Positions 46,791 through 57,752 of a stretch of 64,000 bases of DNA are shown piece after piece. Each line of letters starts with the position of its first letter. The stretch's first letter is position 1. Source of the stretch: Chrysoperla carnea (lineage: Eukaryota > Arthropoda > Insecta > Neuroptera > Chrysopidae); NCBI RefSeq assembly GCF_905475395.1, contig NC_058342.1:7252001-7316000 (forward strand), written 5' to 3'. The position numbers and the translations under genes were made by a program. The notes beneath the pieces were generated by a model. That model was given only the letters and a program-made list of their open reading frames with translations. It made no database searches and was not told the DNA's origin.

Positions 46791-47389
46791 TATTTTTTTA
46801 ATTAATTTTGACTGGATAATTACTAATATAACTTTTAAAACTAAATGAACTTCGTTAGTACTTAATATTTAAAAATGATAAAACTATCGTACGGGGTTGA
46901 GTGGTGAAGTTGACATAAACGCATGAATTGTTTGTATGAAAGTAATATACTGTCTAACAAATTTCAAATATTGTTGTTTTGAAATTCATCCTAGTTTTGA
47001 ACAATCTTTTTTCGATTGGTTCTACCACTTATAAATATTATAACAAAATACTGGTGTGATTATCACAACCTCATGAACAGGTTATTAGGTTTATTTAAAA
47101 AAAATTAGAGAACTTCGAGTCAGATTTGAACTAGCAACATATTTATTGCTATTAATTTTAGTGTCTTATGGTTGATATATGACAAACATGCTATATATTA
47201 TAAAAATTATCAATAAATTTATTTCAAACTCAGTGTAATTTGGTAACAACAATCCTCGTGTAGTTGTCACAATCACATATGGACTAGAAATAACATTTAT
47301 GTACTCATAATAAACAAATAATATTTTTAAAGCAAACGCATTTAATATTCTTTTAATTCATCGATTCGCTTTATTTATACGATTATATA
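46791..47389. other. AT-rich flank before the copia element
   Basis: I see no gene. Confidence 0.35.
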
Positions 47390-47608
47390 TGATAAATTTA
47401 TGTTTATTGAAAGATAAATTTGTTGAATGATTTAATATAATAAAAAAAGATCGATTACAATCAATTTAGTTTTATTCATTACAGTCACCTTTTACACACA
47501 TTTTGAAACTCTACTTGCTATATTCTAATGTTTACATATGTGCCATCTAGGTATACATTGTTTACATAAAATTATAAGAGGCGCGTATTTCAATTTTAAT
47601 ATCTAACA
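47390..47608 (-). repeat. Copia 3' LTR (219 bp)
   Basis: By-eye comparison with 51714-51932 found no difference. It should supply the polyadenylation site of the element. Confidence 0.92.
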
Positions 47609-47726
47609 CACCGCCTCAATTTAAATGTATTAAAAAAAATAAAGTATACATTTCAATTGTAAAACAAAATAAAAAAAATTTCAATTATAAAAAAAATAAA
47701 AAAATACACATTTCAATTAATATAAT

Positions 47727-50700
47727 TTAAGCACTCACAAAAAGGTTTCTAAAATTTTGAAATTTTTCTCTGCCAAGAGCTTTTGTGAAAATGTCTGAAC
47801 AGTTTTCTTTTGAGCACACGTATTTCAAAACAACCTGTTTTTTATTACACAAATCTTTTATAAAGTGATACTTGATTTCAATGTGTTTACTTCTTTTTGA
47901 GTTTTCAAAATTTTTAACTAAAGAAATTGCACTCAGATTGTCAATTTTTAATATAATTGGAACTGATTCACCAAATTCGGATAAAACACCTTTCAAATTT
48001 ACCAATTCTTGCGTTGCAATACTTGCTGACACATATTCTGCTTCCATAGATGACAGTGCGACACAATTTTGTTTCCTTGAGTGCCATGCAATAATATTTC
48101 CAGAATGAAAACCAGCAAATCCGCTAATACTTTTCCTGCTTTGTTTATCTCCACCCCAATCAGCATCACACATTCCTTCTAAACCACTTTCTCCTTTTTC
48201 GAATTTGATTCCATAATCCATTGTTGCACTTAGGTATCTTAGGATTCGTTTTGCAGCTTTCCAAAGTTGCATCGTAGGTTTATCAAGGTATCGACTTAAC
48301 ACTGATACACTGAAAGTTATATCCGGTCTACTGACGACTGCAAGATACATCAAACTACACACCAATCTTCTGTAAGGAATGTTTACCAAAACCTGTTGTG
48401 TTTCATCTATCTGAAAATTTTGTTCCATTGGTGTTTCAACAGAACGACATTCCATCATATTGAATTCATTTAGTAATCGCAAAGTCATTTTATGTTGAGT
48501 TATCTTGATTTCATTCGTTGTTTTATGGATTTCCATTCCTAAGAACATTTTTACTTCTTTTATGTTTTTAACATTGAATTCAATGTATAAATCTTTCACC
48601 AACTTTTCAACTTTCTCTTTTGGTCCTGTAATTAGCGCATCGTCAACAAACAATATCAAATACACATCATTGTTTTTATATAGGCAATAATCATACTCTG
48701 AACGATTAAACTTAAGTTTCGTCATAACTTCATTGAATTTAATATTCCAGCATTTTGGTGCATTTCTTAAACCATACAAGGCTCTATTCAATTTCAACAC
48801 TTGAGATTGACAATTTAAACCTTCGGGTGTTTTTATGTACACGTCATTTTCCAATATTCCATTAAGAAATGCTGTTGGAACGTCTATTTGACTTAGTGTC
48901 CAATTTCTTTGAATTGTTATTGATAACAAAATTCTGATAGTTGAAAGTCTACAAACTGGTGAATAACTAAACTCTTCGTCTTCTTTGGGCACTTGAAAGC
49001 CTTTTGCTACTAATCGGGCTTTCTTCTGACCACCTTCTTTGATTTTAAAAATCCATCGTGTATCAATAGCTATTTTATCTTCTGGAAGTTCGGCTAATGA
49101 CCATGTTTCCAGTTTCTTGTGAGATTCTAATTCACGTTCTATCGCTTGTTGCCATTCTGGTGATTTTGCTGCTTCTTTGTACGTTTTCGGTTCTTCACTT
49201 GAACTTGACAATAAACAATATGCTTCATATATTTCATAGTCGGATAAATTTTTCGGTCTTGTAATACTTCGCCCAGATTTTGTTCTTGTATTGGCTGACA
49301 CGACATCTTCTTCTTCACTTTCTTCATGATTTTTATTTTCTTCATTTTCTTCGTCTGTTTCAATCTTCTTTGTATTTATTTCGGTTTCTTCTTCTTGATC
49401 CACGTCTACTTCGGCTCGCAGATATCTCTTTTCTTCATTATTTTTAAATTTATACTCCATTATATTTTCATCAAACCGTACATCTCTCGACTTGATGATC
49501 TTATTTTCATCTGGTAACCATAATCGATACCCTCCACCGCAATAACCAACCATAACTGCCTTCTTGGCCTTGGGTTCAAGTTTGCTACCTTTTGGCATTA
49601 TTGTGAACCAACTTCTACATCCAAATATTTTTAGTTTACTTATATCATTTCGTCCATGCCACATTATCGAAGGAGTTTGATTTGATTCTAATCCAGTTGT
49701 TGGTGTTCTGTTCAACTCGTACACTGAGCACTTTAGTGCTTCTCCCCACAGAGTTTTTGGTATACCTGAGTCTGCTATTTTTGTTCGAATCATATTCAGT
49801 AGGGTCCTATTCATACGTTCTGATTTTCCATTTTGTTGAGGACTATACGCCATCGTATATTCTAATCTAATTCCTTTTTGTCTACAAAAATTCTTGAAAT
49901 TTTCCGATGAGAATTCTCCCCCATTATCAAACCTAAACCTTTTTACTCGTATGTCAAATTGTCTTTCCATTTCATTTACATATTCTTTTATATTTTTTTC
50001 AGCTTCATTTTTGAATTTTAATATTTTCACAACTACAAAGTGACTGCAATCATCCAAGATGACTTGAAAATATTTACCTTCGTCATACGTCCCTGGATTT
50101 ATTGGTCCACATATATCGCTGTGTACAAGCTCTCCAATAGTTTTTGCTTTTTGTTCATTTCTTTTAAAAGGATATCTAGTAGCTTTTCCTTCTACACACG
50201 ATGAACAAATTGTATCTGACATTTTTAATCCCAACTTTGCAATAGCTTCTTTACTTGCATGTCCTAATCGTTTATGCCACAAATTTTTAACCATTACCTG
50301 ACAGTTTTCTGTTTTCTTTATTATTTCGTCTAATTTTAGAACGAATAAACCATTTTCCTTTTCACATTCTAAATTAAAATTGTTACTAGTTATTATCGTT
50401 TTTTCTTGTTCGACTATTATTTTATGACCATTGTCTGTCATTTTTGACGCTGATATAAGATTATGTTTGATTCCTGGAACGATAAGTGCTTTAATATTTA
50501 TTTTTCGACCTTGACATTCCGCTTTCAATACTCCTTGTTTATTTGTTCTCATGACTTGACCATTCGCAGTACAAATTTCGACAAAGTGTGTCAATTTTTC
50601 AACGTCATGCATAACAGGTTCCAAACAATCTTGAACAAAATGATTGCTTGCTCCAGAATCCAACACAAAAACTATTTTTCCGGTTTTTTCATTACAAACA

Positions 50701-51563
50701 TTTGCTGCGTATAAATTTACATAGGTATCTTCAGCTGTATTAGCTGCTTGTTTACTTTCACGATAATTATCCCTTTTATTTTGATAGCTTTCATTTTGGT
50801 AATTTTTATAATTTGTATTCCAACCTCTATTATTTTGTTGAAAGTTTTTATTTCCTTCTCTATGTGGTGGGACTTTTCTTTTTGGACAATATACTTGTAT
50901 ATGCAATGTACTACCACATGTGAAACATCCTTTATTTGTACTAGCTTTGAACACCGTTTCATTTTCAATACTGTCTTTGGAACTTATTTTCAACTCTTCA
51001 TCCAGTAACCTTGATTTCACGAAATCCATCTTAACATCTTTAATAGTTTCGATGGCTGTGACGACTATATCGTATTTAGAAGGTAAAGAGAGAAGAAAAT
51101 GACATACTTGATCACTATCATTGATGTTTGATCCTTGATCTTTAAGTTCGCGAATTATAGTTTCAAATTTGAAGAAATGGTCTTCTAACCCTTCATTCAC
51201 ATCATGTTTAAGGTTAATTAACTTCCTCCACAGAGATAATTTTGTGAACGAGCTTGTTCTCACAAACACATTTTTTAAACTTTCGAATTGCGATTTTGCA
51301 CTTGTGCAGTCTTTAATTATATCCAAATGTTTGTCTGACACCCCTTGTACAATTAATGATTGAGCTTTAATATCCGCTTTCGAGAAGGACAACTTCACTT
51401 CATTAGTTGCTGTTTCTTCTGGTGGATCTTCTAATGCTTTGCTGCAGTTTTCTCTTTGCAAAATTAGTTTCATTCGAAATTCCCAATTATTGTAGTTATT
51501 TGCCTCCAAAATAGGCACTACTATATTATTAACAGCCATCTTAAATTGTAATTTAATCAACAC
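47727..51563 (-). CDS. Copia gag-pol polyprotein, 1278 codons, intact
   Basis: Domains in order: a Gag region; a CCHC zinc knuckle at 213-226 (CFTCGSTLHIQVYC); protease with LDSGASNHF (DSG at 302-304); integrase with H430, H435, C453 and C456 and catalytic D483, D546 and E582 (HSDICGP; FDNGGEFSS; NGKSERMNRT). An acidic linker with Lys/Glu runs lies near 720-755. Reverse transcriptase follows, with ARLVAKGFQ, DVPTAFLNG and the box FVDD at 972-975, then RNase H with CDADWGGD (1132-1139) and SSMEAEYVSAS (1171-1181). All key residues are present. The likely true start is the second Met (MAVNNIVVPILEANNYNNW, at 51539), which matches the usual copia Gag start. Length is within the 1200-1450 residues common for the group. 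Confidence 0.95.
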   Translation of the reverse strand: MLIKLQFKMAVNNIVVPILEANNYNNWEFRMKLILQRENCSKALEDPPEETATNEVKLSFSKADIKAQSLIVQGVSDKHLDIIKDCTSAKSQFESLKNVFVRTSSFTKLSLWRKLINLKHDVNEGLEDHFFKFETIIRELKDQGSNINDSDQVCHFLLSLPSKYDIVVTAIETIKDVKMDFVKSRLLDEELKISSKDSIENETVFKASTNKGCFTCGSTLHIQVYCPKRKVPPHREGNKNFQQNNRGWNTNYKNYQNESYQNKRDNYRESKQAANTAEDTYVNLYAANVCNEKTGKIVFVLDSGASNHFVQDCLEPVMHDVEKLTHFVEICTANGQVMRTNKQGVLKAECQGRKINIKALIVPGIKHNLISASKMTDNGHKIIVEQEKTIITSNNFNLECEKENGLFVLKLDEIIKKTENCQVMVKNLWHKRLGHASKEAIAKLGLKMSDTICSSCVEGKATRYPFKRNEQKAKTIGELVHSDICGPINPGTYDEGKYFQVILDDCSHFVVVKILKFKNEAEKNIKEYVNEMERQFDIRVKRFRFDNGGEFSSENFKNFCRQKGIRLEYTMAYSPQQNGKSERMNRTLLNMIRTKIADSGIPKTLWGEALKCSVYELNRTPTTGLESNQTPSIMWHGRNDISKLKIFGCRSWFTIMPKGSKLEPKAKKAVMVGYCGGGYRLWLPDENKIIKSRDVRFDENIMEYKFKNNEEKRYLRAEVDVDQEEETEINTKKIETDEENEENKNHEESEEEDVVSANTRTKSGRSITRPKNLSDYEIYEAYCLLSSSSEEPKTYKEAAKSPEWQQAIERELESHKKLETWSLAELPEDKIAIDTRWIFKIKEGGQKKARLVAKGFQVPKEDEEFSYSPVCRLSTIRILLSITIQRNWTLSQIDVPTAFLNGILENDVYIKTPEGLNCQSQVLKLNRALYGLRNAPKCWNIKFNEVMTKLKFNRSEYDYCLYKNNDVYLILFVDDALITGPKEKVEKLVKDLYIEFNVKNIKEVKMFLGMEIHKTTNEIKITQHKMTLRLLNEFNMMECRSVETPMEQNFQIDETQQVLVNIPYRRLVCSLMYLAVVSRPDITFSVSVLSRYLDKPTMQLWKAAKRILRYLSATMDYGIKFEKGESGLEGMCDADWGGDKQSRKSISGFAGFHSGNIIAWHSRKQNCVALSSMEAEYVSASIATQELVNLKGVLSEFGESVPIILKIDNLSAISLVKNFENSKRSKHIEIKYHFIKDLCNKKQVVLKYVCSKENCSDIFTKALGREKFQNFRNLFVSA

Positions 51564-51697
51564 GTTTTCCCTCCAAAAAGTACATAGAATTTTCCACGCT
51601 GTTCCAATATACGTAACCTCACTAATTTTATTGTTAGACTGTTTTCAGTTTTTATTTTTATTAATTTATTTTTAACATCGCGCACTACCCAGAGAAA

Positions 51698-51713
51698 ATC
51701 TGGGCCCATAACC
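51698..51713 (-). promoter_or_regulatory. Copia primer binding site for a half tRNA
   Basis: Directly after the 5' LTR the - strand reads GGTTATGGGCCCAG. This complements the anticodon arm of initiator tRNA-Met (CTGGGCCCATAACC), not a tRNA 3' end. Drosophila copia is known to prime from a cleaved initiator tRNA-Met in this way, so the same mechanism is expected here. Confidence 0.85.
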
Positions 51714-51932
51714 TGATAAATTTATGTTTATTGAAAGATAAATTTGTTGAATGATTTAATATAATAAAAAAAGATCGATTACAATCAATTTAGTTTTATT
51801 CATTACAGTCACCTTTTACACACATTTTGAAACTCTACTTGCTATATTCTAATGTTTACATATGTGCCATCTAGGTATACATTGTTTACATAAAATTATA
51901 AGAGGCGCGTATTTCAATTTTAATATCTAACA
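51714..51932 (-). repeat. Copia 5' LTR (219 bp)
   Basis: Starts TGTTAGATATTAAAATTG at 51932 and ends CATAAATTTATCA at 51714. It should carry the promoter; no obvious TATA motif is singled out in this AT-rich LTR. Confidence 0.92.
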
Positions 51933-51937
51933 ATATA

Positions 51938-52640
51938 TTCCAACTAAGTACAATTTTATTTTCCCTCAATAAAATACATGACTTTAAACTAAAATCAATT
52001 TATTTCATAGAAGTAATGATTTTGTTTATTTTATTTCAGTGATTTTGTATCAATGAATTCATATTTTACATTCAATCCCATTCTATTGCAAATACAAATA
52101 TTTAACTGTACTTGTCCTAATCGTTAGGAAATTGTTTGAAATAATTTTTACTTTATTTCAATATGAAACAACCAACTTTGGGATGTGGTTGTCATTTTTT
52201 TTCAGTGTACAGATGTATTCAATTCGATTCAGTTATAGGATATTGTAGCTTCGAAGCTAATATAGGTAATTTAGCTCCGGCGGTGAAATTGTTAACTGCC
52301 GTATCAGTTGATGATTTTATCCAAGCATAATATAATTTGTAATTTTCAGTAGCACATCTGTCTATAAATACTCAAATGAAACAAATTTTGAAAAAAAAAT
52401 TGTGCGTATACCCAATTGTATCGTAATACAAAAACGTATATCTTTAGATAATAAAAATTTGAAAGAATTAATTAATATTCAAAATGAATTTTTAAATTGA
52501 AAATAAAAATGTTTTAATTTTAAGATTTAAGACCTATTTTCTATAACTCTGATTTGATTTCAATCTTGATTAGTTAATTAAGGATTCTGCTAAATTAATT
52601 TTAGATAATATTAGATAGTGCTAGTACCGTGTAGCTAACC
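51938..52640. other. AT-rich stretch, no gene
   Basis: I see only plain AT-rich DNA. Confidence 0.35.
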
Positions 52641-52726
52641 ATGGTAGATCAGTTGGTAGAAGTGTAACCAATACCTGGTGCAGAATGCTAAAGGGTAGTG
52701 TGTTCGAATCCTAATGTCACAACAAA
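52641..52726 (+). repeat. tRNA-like sequence, probably a SINE head
   Basis: It contains an A-box-like TAGATCAGTTGGTAGAAG near 52645 and a good B box GTGTTCGAATCC at 52700-52711, about 55 bp apart. The acceptor stem does not pair cleanly and there is no clear anticodon arm, so a functional tRNA is unlikely. Confidence 0.45.
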
Positions 52727-52741
52727 AATTAATTTAAAATT

Positions 52742-53640
52742 AATTTAGATTTTTGCCCCAATTTGCTAGATCAATTTTTTGTATTATATAAATACGTATT
52801 TCGACTACCAAGCCATTATCATATGATAGCTCCCATCAGTAGAAACAAGTTAATTAAATTGAAACAATTACTTGGAAATCCAATAGATAAGGTTAACAAC
52901 GAACAACAGTCGGGAATCTATTGCATTGGATGTCAAAATTGTTCGAAGAAATATGTAGGTCAAAGTAGAAGACAAATTATTACAAGGCGTATGGGGCATT
53001 TGAAATATGGAAGAATAGAAAAATCATGTGTAGCCGCTCACGTTATTGAAAATGATCATAAAATTGACAAATCGAACTTAAAACTTCTAAAATCAGTATC
53101 CAACCCTAACGAATTAAACATTTATGGCATCTACATTAAAAAACTGGGTAATGAAACAATGAACTTGGGCAAGGGAACTAATCCAAATTCGAATTTAATA
53201 AAAAAATCAAGGTTGAATCTCTAGAATTAGTAATGGATTGTGAAAATAAAAGATTATTTACTTTCATGATTTATTTATAGTTTTTAATTTGTTTGATTTT
53301 GTAGTTTATTTTAAACGTCAAAATCAGGTGATAAAAGTACTCGAATATCATTGCGTATAAAGATCATGCGCATTGGCCAAGCACTAGTCACCGGAATGAA
53401 GCTGATTGGCTGACGTCACTGACATTACAATTTGACAGGTACTCAGAACAGTATAGATTGTAGGTACATGAAAATGTCAATGTGCCGTCCGCCGCAAAAT
53501 TAGCAACGAGTAACATACATAATAAGAGTAATTACGATTAGCTAATACATACTGATGATGAGTAAATTGGGGCAAAAATCGAAATTTATTTCCAAATATC
53601 CTAGAGTTTTCATTTATTATTTTTGATAATATTTATAAAA
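52742..53640 (+). mobile_element. Penelope-like element remnant with GIY-YIG endonuclease
   Basis: The coding part (52763-53224) is followed by about 0.35 kb of non-coding DNA and a terminal sequence ('aaattggggcaaaaatcgaaat', 53566-53640). At the other end, 52742-52812 is the same terminal sequence in inverse orientation. It joins directly to the middle of the protein frame, a layout often produced by Penelope-like elements. The reverse transcriptase is absent. Confidence 0.75.
52826..53224 (+). pseudogene. GIY-YIG endonuclease domain of a Penelope-like element
   Basis: The element-derived reading begins near MIAPISRNKLIKLKQLL; upstream residues come from inverted terminal sequence. It has SGIYCIGCQNCSKKYVGQS, giving the GIY...YVG pair with an embedded Cys cluster, then RRQIITRRMGHL and the Cys/His string SCVAAHVIENDHKID found in Penelope-like endonucleases. 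It ends KKSRLNL-stop. In complete elements this domain follows a reverse transcriptase and cuts the target. Here it is 5'-truncated, although the remaining frame is open. Confidence 0.85.
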
Positions 53641-54136
53641 ATTAATTTAATTAATAGTCGATGTGAGCTGGTGTAGTGCATGCTATATGTATGAAGGAAC
53701 TTTACTCAGCCTCTCAAAATAATTGAGGAGCTGATAATCCGCGGAACAGTGTTTCTCGTGATCATCCAATATAACCTAACCTATCTAGTACAGTCATGCA
53801 GTAGAGAAAGCTATAAATATTGATTTTCTTGGATGGGTTAAATTTATCAGCTGACTAAAACTTTTTAACATTTACATTTACATTAAAATATTACATCATA
53901 ATTGTTTTCGAAAGAAACTTATTGATACATTTTAGAAAAAAAAACCGTTTTTGATCGATTTTCGTGAAGATGAACAAAGACAACACGATACTTTCAACTA
54001 ATAGATATGTACTTGTACTATAACTAACGAGAGTTGTTATATGGGATGACCTTTAACAGTTGTCCATTTTATCAATTCAGAGTCAGGTATGCGACCTTTC
54101 TCCAAGTTTAGAGGCTTATTGTCTGCCTTGTGGATT
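53641..54136. other. Short AT-rich spacer between two retroelements
   Basis: I see no gene. A 'cataacctaacctatcta'-like string near 53770 resembles the CCTAA tail seen at 30660 but is too short to call. Confidence 0.3.
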
Positions 54137-54145
54137 AAAATGCTT

Positions 54146-56095
54146 ACAATGCTTTCTGGCAAATTTTTAAATTTTATTTTGATGTTAGTATACCAATAAA
54201 AAAAACTCAAAACAAAATAAATAAAAAAAATGACTGGATTAATTCAGACATAATACAGGAAAGTGAAAGGTTAAAAAACTTATACGATTTAGCCCAGGCT
54301 AGTAACGATAGCCGATTAATGCAAGCATACACACAACAAAAAAATGAGTATAAAGGCAACATTCAAAGAGCAAAATCTGTGCTATTTAGGCACAGAATGC
54401 TTGAATGTAGCAATCGCACTAAAGAACAATGGTTAATTATTAACGATTCTTTAGGTAGAAAGAGACCTAATAACGGGGAAATTAAGTTAATGAGTGAGGA
54501 TGGTTCGTTATGCGCTGATAAAAAAGATAATGCAGAAACTTTCTGCAAATATTTTGCAACAGCTGCTTTCGAAAAACTCCGACAAAACCACAATAATGAT
54601 TTGGTAGAAAATCAAATATTAATGTGCCTTAACATTAAATCGTTCTTTATACGACCAGTAGTTAAGTTAGAATTGATTAATATTGTTTCATCAATGCAGA
54701 ACAAATTTTCATGTGGAGTTGATGAAATACCTATTAAACTTATAAAAGAAAACTTATCCCAATTAGCGGAAGTGCTAGTTTATATTTACAATCTATCGTT
54801 TGAATGTGGGATATTTCCTGATATATTAAAAACCAGTATGATAAAACCAATTTTTAAGAAAGGTGAAATGTCGAAGCCTGAAAATTACCGACCTATATCT
54901 TTACTACCGCAATTTGCTAAAATTTTAGAAAAACTCATGTACAATAGACTCTCTGAGTTTTTAGAAACGGAAAACATCTTGACTAAATGCCAACATGGAT
55001 TCCGACCCAAACACTCTACTTGCTCTGCAAGTAATGAATTTGCGCATCATGTTCTAAAAGAACTTGATAAAAAAAGATATGTTTTATCACTATTTTTCGA
55101 TTTAACTTCAGCCTTCGACATGGTAAATCACAGGTTTTTGTTAAATAAATTAGAAAGTCTTGGTATAAGAGGACTTCCACTTTCCTGGTTTATGTCCTAT
55201 TTAGATAATAGAAAAATAATAACGGATGTTGAAGGTATAAAATCAAGCCCACTCTGTGTCAACATTGGAGTTCCACAGGGCTCAAATCTTGGACCATTAT
55301 TGTTCTTGACTTACATAAATGACCTTCCGTCCTTTATACAGTATGGTAAATTATTAATGTATGCAGATGATACCTCTGTGATATTATCTTCAGATAATAT
55401 ACATAGTTTAATGAATGAAATGAATATTGTAATACAATAATTTGCTGATTGGTGCAAAAATAATCATTTAATTATAAACATGACTAAAACAACATTTTTA
55501 GTTTTTTAAAATAAAGTTATTGATGCATCAATTATTACGTCATCAATAAAATATCCGATTACGCAAGTAAGCGAAATGAAATTTTTAGGTATAATTTTGG
55601 ATGAAGGTATGAAATGGAATCGACATGTTGATACAGTGTGTAAAAAGTTAGGCACGGCTTATTTTTATATCAAAAAATTAAAACAAACTCATAACACTGA
55701 AGCTTTATTGGCTGTGTATTATGCGTTTTTATATGCTGCCATGCAGTATTGTGTAATATTATGGGGACAATGTTCAGATTGTACAGGAATATTTATACTA
55801 CAAAAAAGAATTATTCGGCTCATGTTTAATCTTGATTATCGAGAATCGTGTGTTAATCATTTTAAGCGGAATAATTTGCTAACATTATATGGCATTTATT
55901 ACTACGAGCTATTAATATTTGTCAAAAAAAATTATCAAAACGTACCACTTAGAAATGAAATACATGATTATAACACTCGTCATAATAACGATTTGCATAT
56001 TGCAAACTATAGATTACAAAAGTTCAAAAACTCTCCGGAAATTATTGGAAGTGAATTGTACAATAATCTTCCCAGAGAGTTAAAAACATAGAGAG
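54146..56095 (+). pseudogene. Non-LTR reverse transcriptase ORF2 remnant, two stop codons
   Basis: The frame is open from about 54139. Linker sequence NDWINSDIIQESERLKNLYD leads into the reverse transcriptase: NYRPISLLPQFAKILEKLM, CQHGFRPKHSTCSAS, motif A LFFDLTSAFDMVNHRFL, GVPQGSNLGPLLFLTYINDL and the box MYADDTSV, all with expected catalytic residues. TAA at 55438-55440 and TAA at 55507-55509 lie in the same frame, which then resumes with EMKFLGIILDEGMKWNRHVD and the C-terminal QKRIIRLMFNLDYRESC region up to about 56090. Downstream there is only a short 3' UTR. No endonuclease or ORF1 is present because of the 5' truncation. Confidence 0.88.
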
Positions 56096-56238
56096 CATGC
56101 CAAAATTTAAACGTGAGCTGAAGAAGCATATTGTAACGTCGTGCCCATATAGTTTAATTTAATTTATTTAATTTTCATGTTGACTATACCTATGTACGTT
56201 TGTATCTTATGGTGAAAATAAATAATAATAATAATAAT
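54146..56238 (+). mobile_element. Non-LTR retrotransposon (CR1/jockey group), 5'-truncated, (AAT)n tail
   Basis: The element is bounded by the short direct repeat AAAATGCTT at 54137-54145 and 56239-56247, a plausible target duplication. It starts within ORF2 after the endonuclease and ends in (AAT)n at about 56217-56238. Two in-frame stops make it inactive. It is distinct in sequence from the CR1-like copy at 14.2-18.9 kb but has the same kind of tail. Confidence 0.8.
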
Positions 56239-56247
56239 AAAATGCTT

Positions 56248-56809
56248 TCGTAAGCATCTAAACTATTGTGATGTCTAACAGATTTAATTAACTTAACAGG
56301 TAGAATTTTGTGTTCAATATTTAGAACATGGTCCGAAATGCAAGATTTTTCGATTCGATGATGTTTAACATCGCTAATACGTACTTTATCGCCGATTGTA
56401 ATTTGTCGCTTGGTCTGCCTTTTATTTCAATAACTATGTCTCAACTCGAGGTCAACACAAATTCAATCCTCATATTTCAATTAACAAAAAGTCCCATACG
56501 GATTTTGGTAGAGATCTCGGGTACAAAAGTAGAAATAAAGTATCAAAAGTCCACATCGATCTCATAGAAGCTAAAATTTTTCAATCTAATAAAAAGCTAT
56601 TCATTCTAAAGATATCGCGGTTCTAAAGGTCGAAGATGTGCATTCTACATGATATGCACACTTTTCTACACCACCTGTGAGGTAGCATACTTCGCTGGTG
56701 GGCGTATTTCATCTGTTATGATGGAGTTTTATGGGAAAATACTGTATTCATTGTATGATGACTGATTAATATTGATATAGGTGATTAATTTAAACTTTTT
56801 TTTTTATTT
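56248..56809. other. Spacer, no gene recognised
   Basis: The 79-codon frame at 56328-56567 has no known motif. Confidence 0.3.
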
Positions 56810-56818
56810 CTGTTAGTT

Positions 56819-57420
56819 AGGTTTGCGAAGATGGCACCCCCATGAACGAATTTTACGTTCTTTGTGAGCTTAATCGTTTGAACATCGAACAACCACTTTT
56901 GACCCCCCTCAATTTTCGTTTGATCACCTTCCGTTCGGAAAATATTCACGATTCAAAATTTTATTTCTCGTAGCCTCCACCATGACTATCATAGGGAAAA
57001 TAACATGGTAGCACCCTCATGAACGAAATTTAGTTTTATTGACAGCTCAATCGATTTAAAATCGTAGACCACTTTTGACCATTCACAATTTTCCACCCTC
57101 CGTTTGAAAAATATTTACAAAAAACAATTTTTTTTAACAAAAACACGTTCCCTACACCATCCAAAGATTGCAATAACGACAGAAAAATAAAAATCGATTT
57201 TCTACTAATTTTTTCTACTAATCGGTGAAAATTTCTTAGATTTTTTCATCTCAATCCTTTCAAAATCGTATAAAAATATTCACAAACGATTCTTTTAACG
57301 AAAAAAAAAAAATAAAAAAAAGCAACAAGTATTTAAATAAGCAGCACGAATTATGGGGTGATTTTGATCTCAATTGTTTAAGAATCGTAGGACCACCCAT
57401 AAATATTCACAGAAATCGTT
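56819..57420. repeat. Foldback left outer section, degenerate tandem repeats
   Basis: Units share 'ccctccgttNgaaaaatattNac', 'atcgtagNaccacttttgacc' and 'catgaacgaaNttNag'. About three units are seen, against seven or so in the right arm. Confidence 0.65.
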
Positions 57421-57644
57421 TGACCACCAAGTTTCCAGCGGAGATTCAAATACCAGATGAAATTCTGGTTCAGAACAATAAATATTTTCTGCTTGAAAAT
57501 CGTCACATTCCAACACATTTCACAGCTTTTTGCCGTGAAAAAAATGGCTTTTGGAAAGAGAATGATGCTCTGTGGAGGAAATCTCCATGTGTAAAAAATG
57601 CTCAAAGAGTAACGCTCACACTACTATGTTTAGTGTACGCATAA
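57420..57644 (+). CDS. Hypothetical open frame found only in the foldback left arm
   Basis: The frame has 74 codons, beginning MTTKFPAEIQIPDEILVQNN and containing RHIPTHFTAFCREKNGFWKE. Its composition is balanced and unlike the AT-driven frames around it. It can be extended upstream for about 20 codons without a stop. The segment 57420-57752 has no partner in the right arm, so it was gained by one arm or lost from the other. I do not recognise the protein. It could be a captured gene fragment; no splice sites or promoter are evident. Confidence 0.3.
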   Translation: MTTKFPAEIQIPDEILVQNNKYFLLENRHIPTHFTAFCREKNGFWKENDALWRKSPCVKNAQRVTLTLLCLVYA

Positions 57645-57752
57645 TAAAAAAAAATAAAAAAATAAAAATATTATTAGTTTTTTTAACATGTGTGCAATAA
57701 TAGGCCAACAAATGAAAATTTGTGCAATAAAGAATTTTTATTTTAACATAGC

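Larger units (their letters stand above)
47390..51932 (-). mobile_element. Ty1/copia LTR retrotransposon, complete and apparently intact
   Basis: Two 219 bp LTRs (47390-47608 and 51714-51932) read identical by eye over their whole length. They begin TGTTAGATATT and end AAATTTATCA on the - strand, and ATATA is duplicated at 47385-47389 and 51933-51937. The interior has a primer site, one uninterrupted 1278-codon gag-pol, and a purine-rich stretch (GAGGCGGTG) before the 3' LTR. Identical LTRs and an open frame mean a recent insertion, possibly still able to move. Confidence 0.95.

Noticed and set aside
52641..52726. Functional tRNA gene
   Set aside because: A and B boxes are present, but the spacing is long, the acceptor stem does not pair and no anticodon arm is clear.
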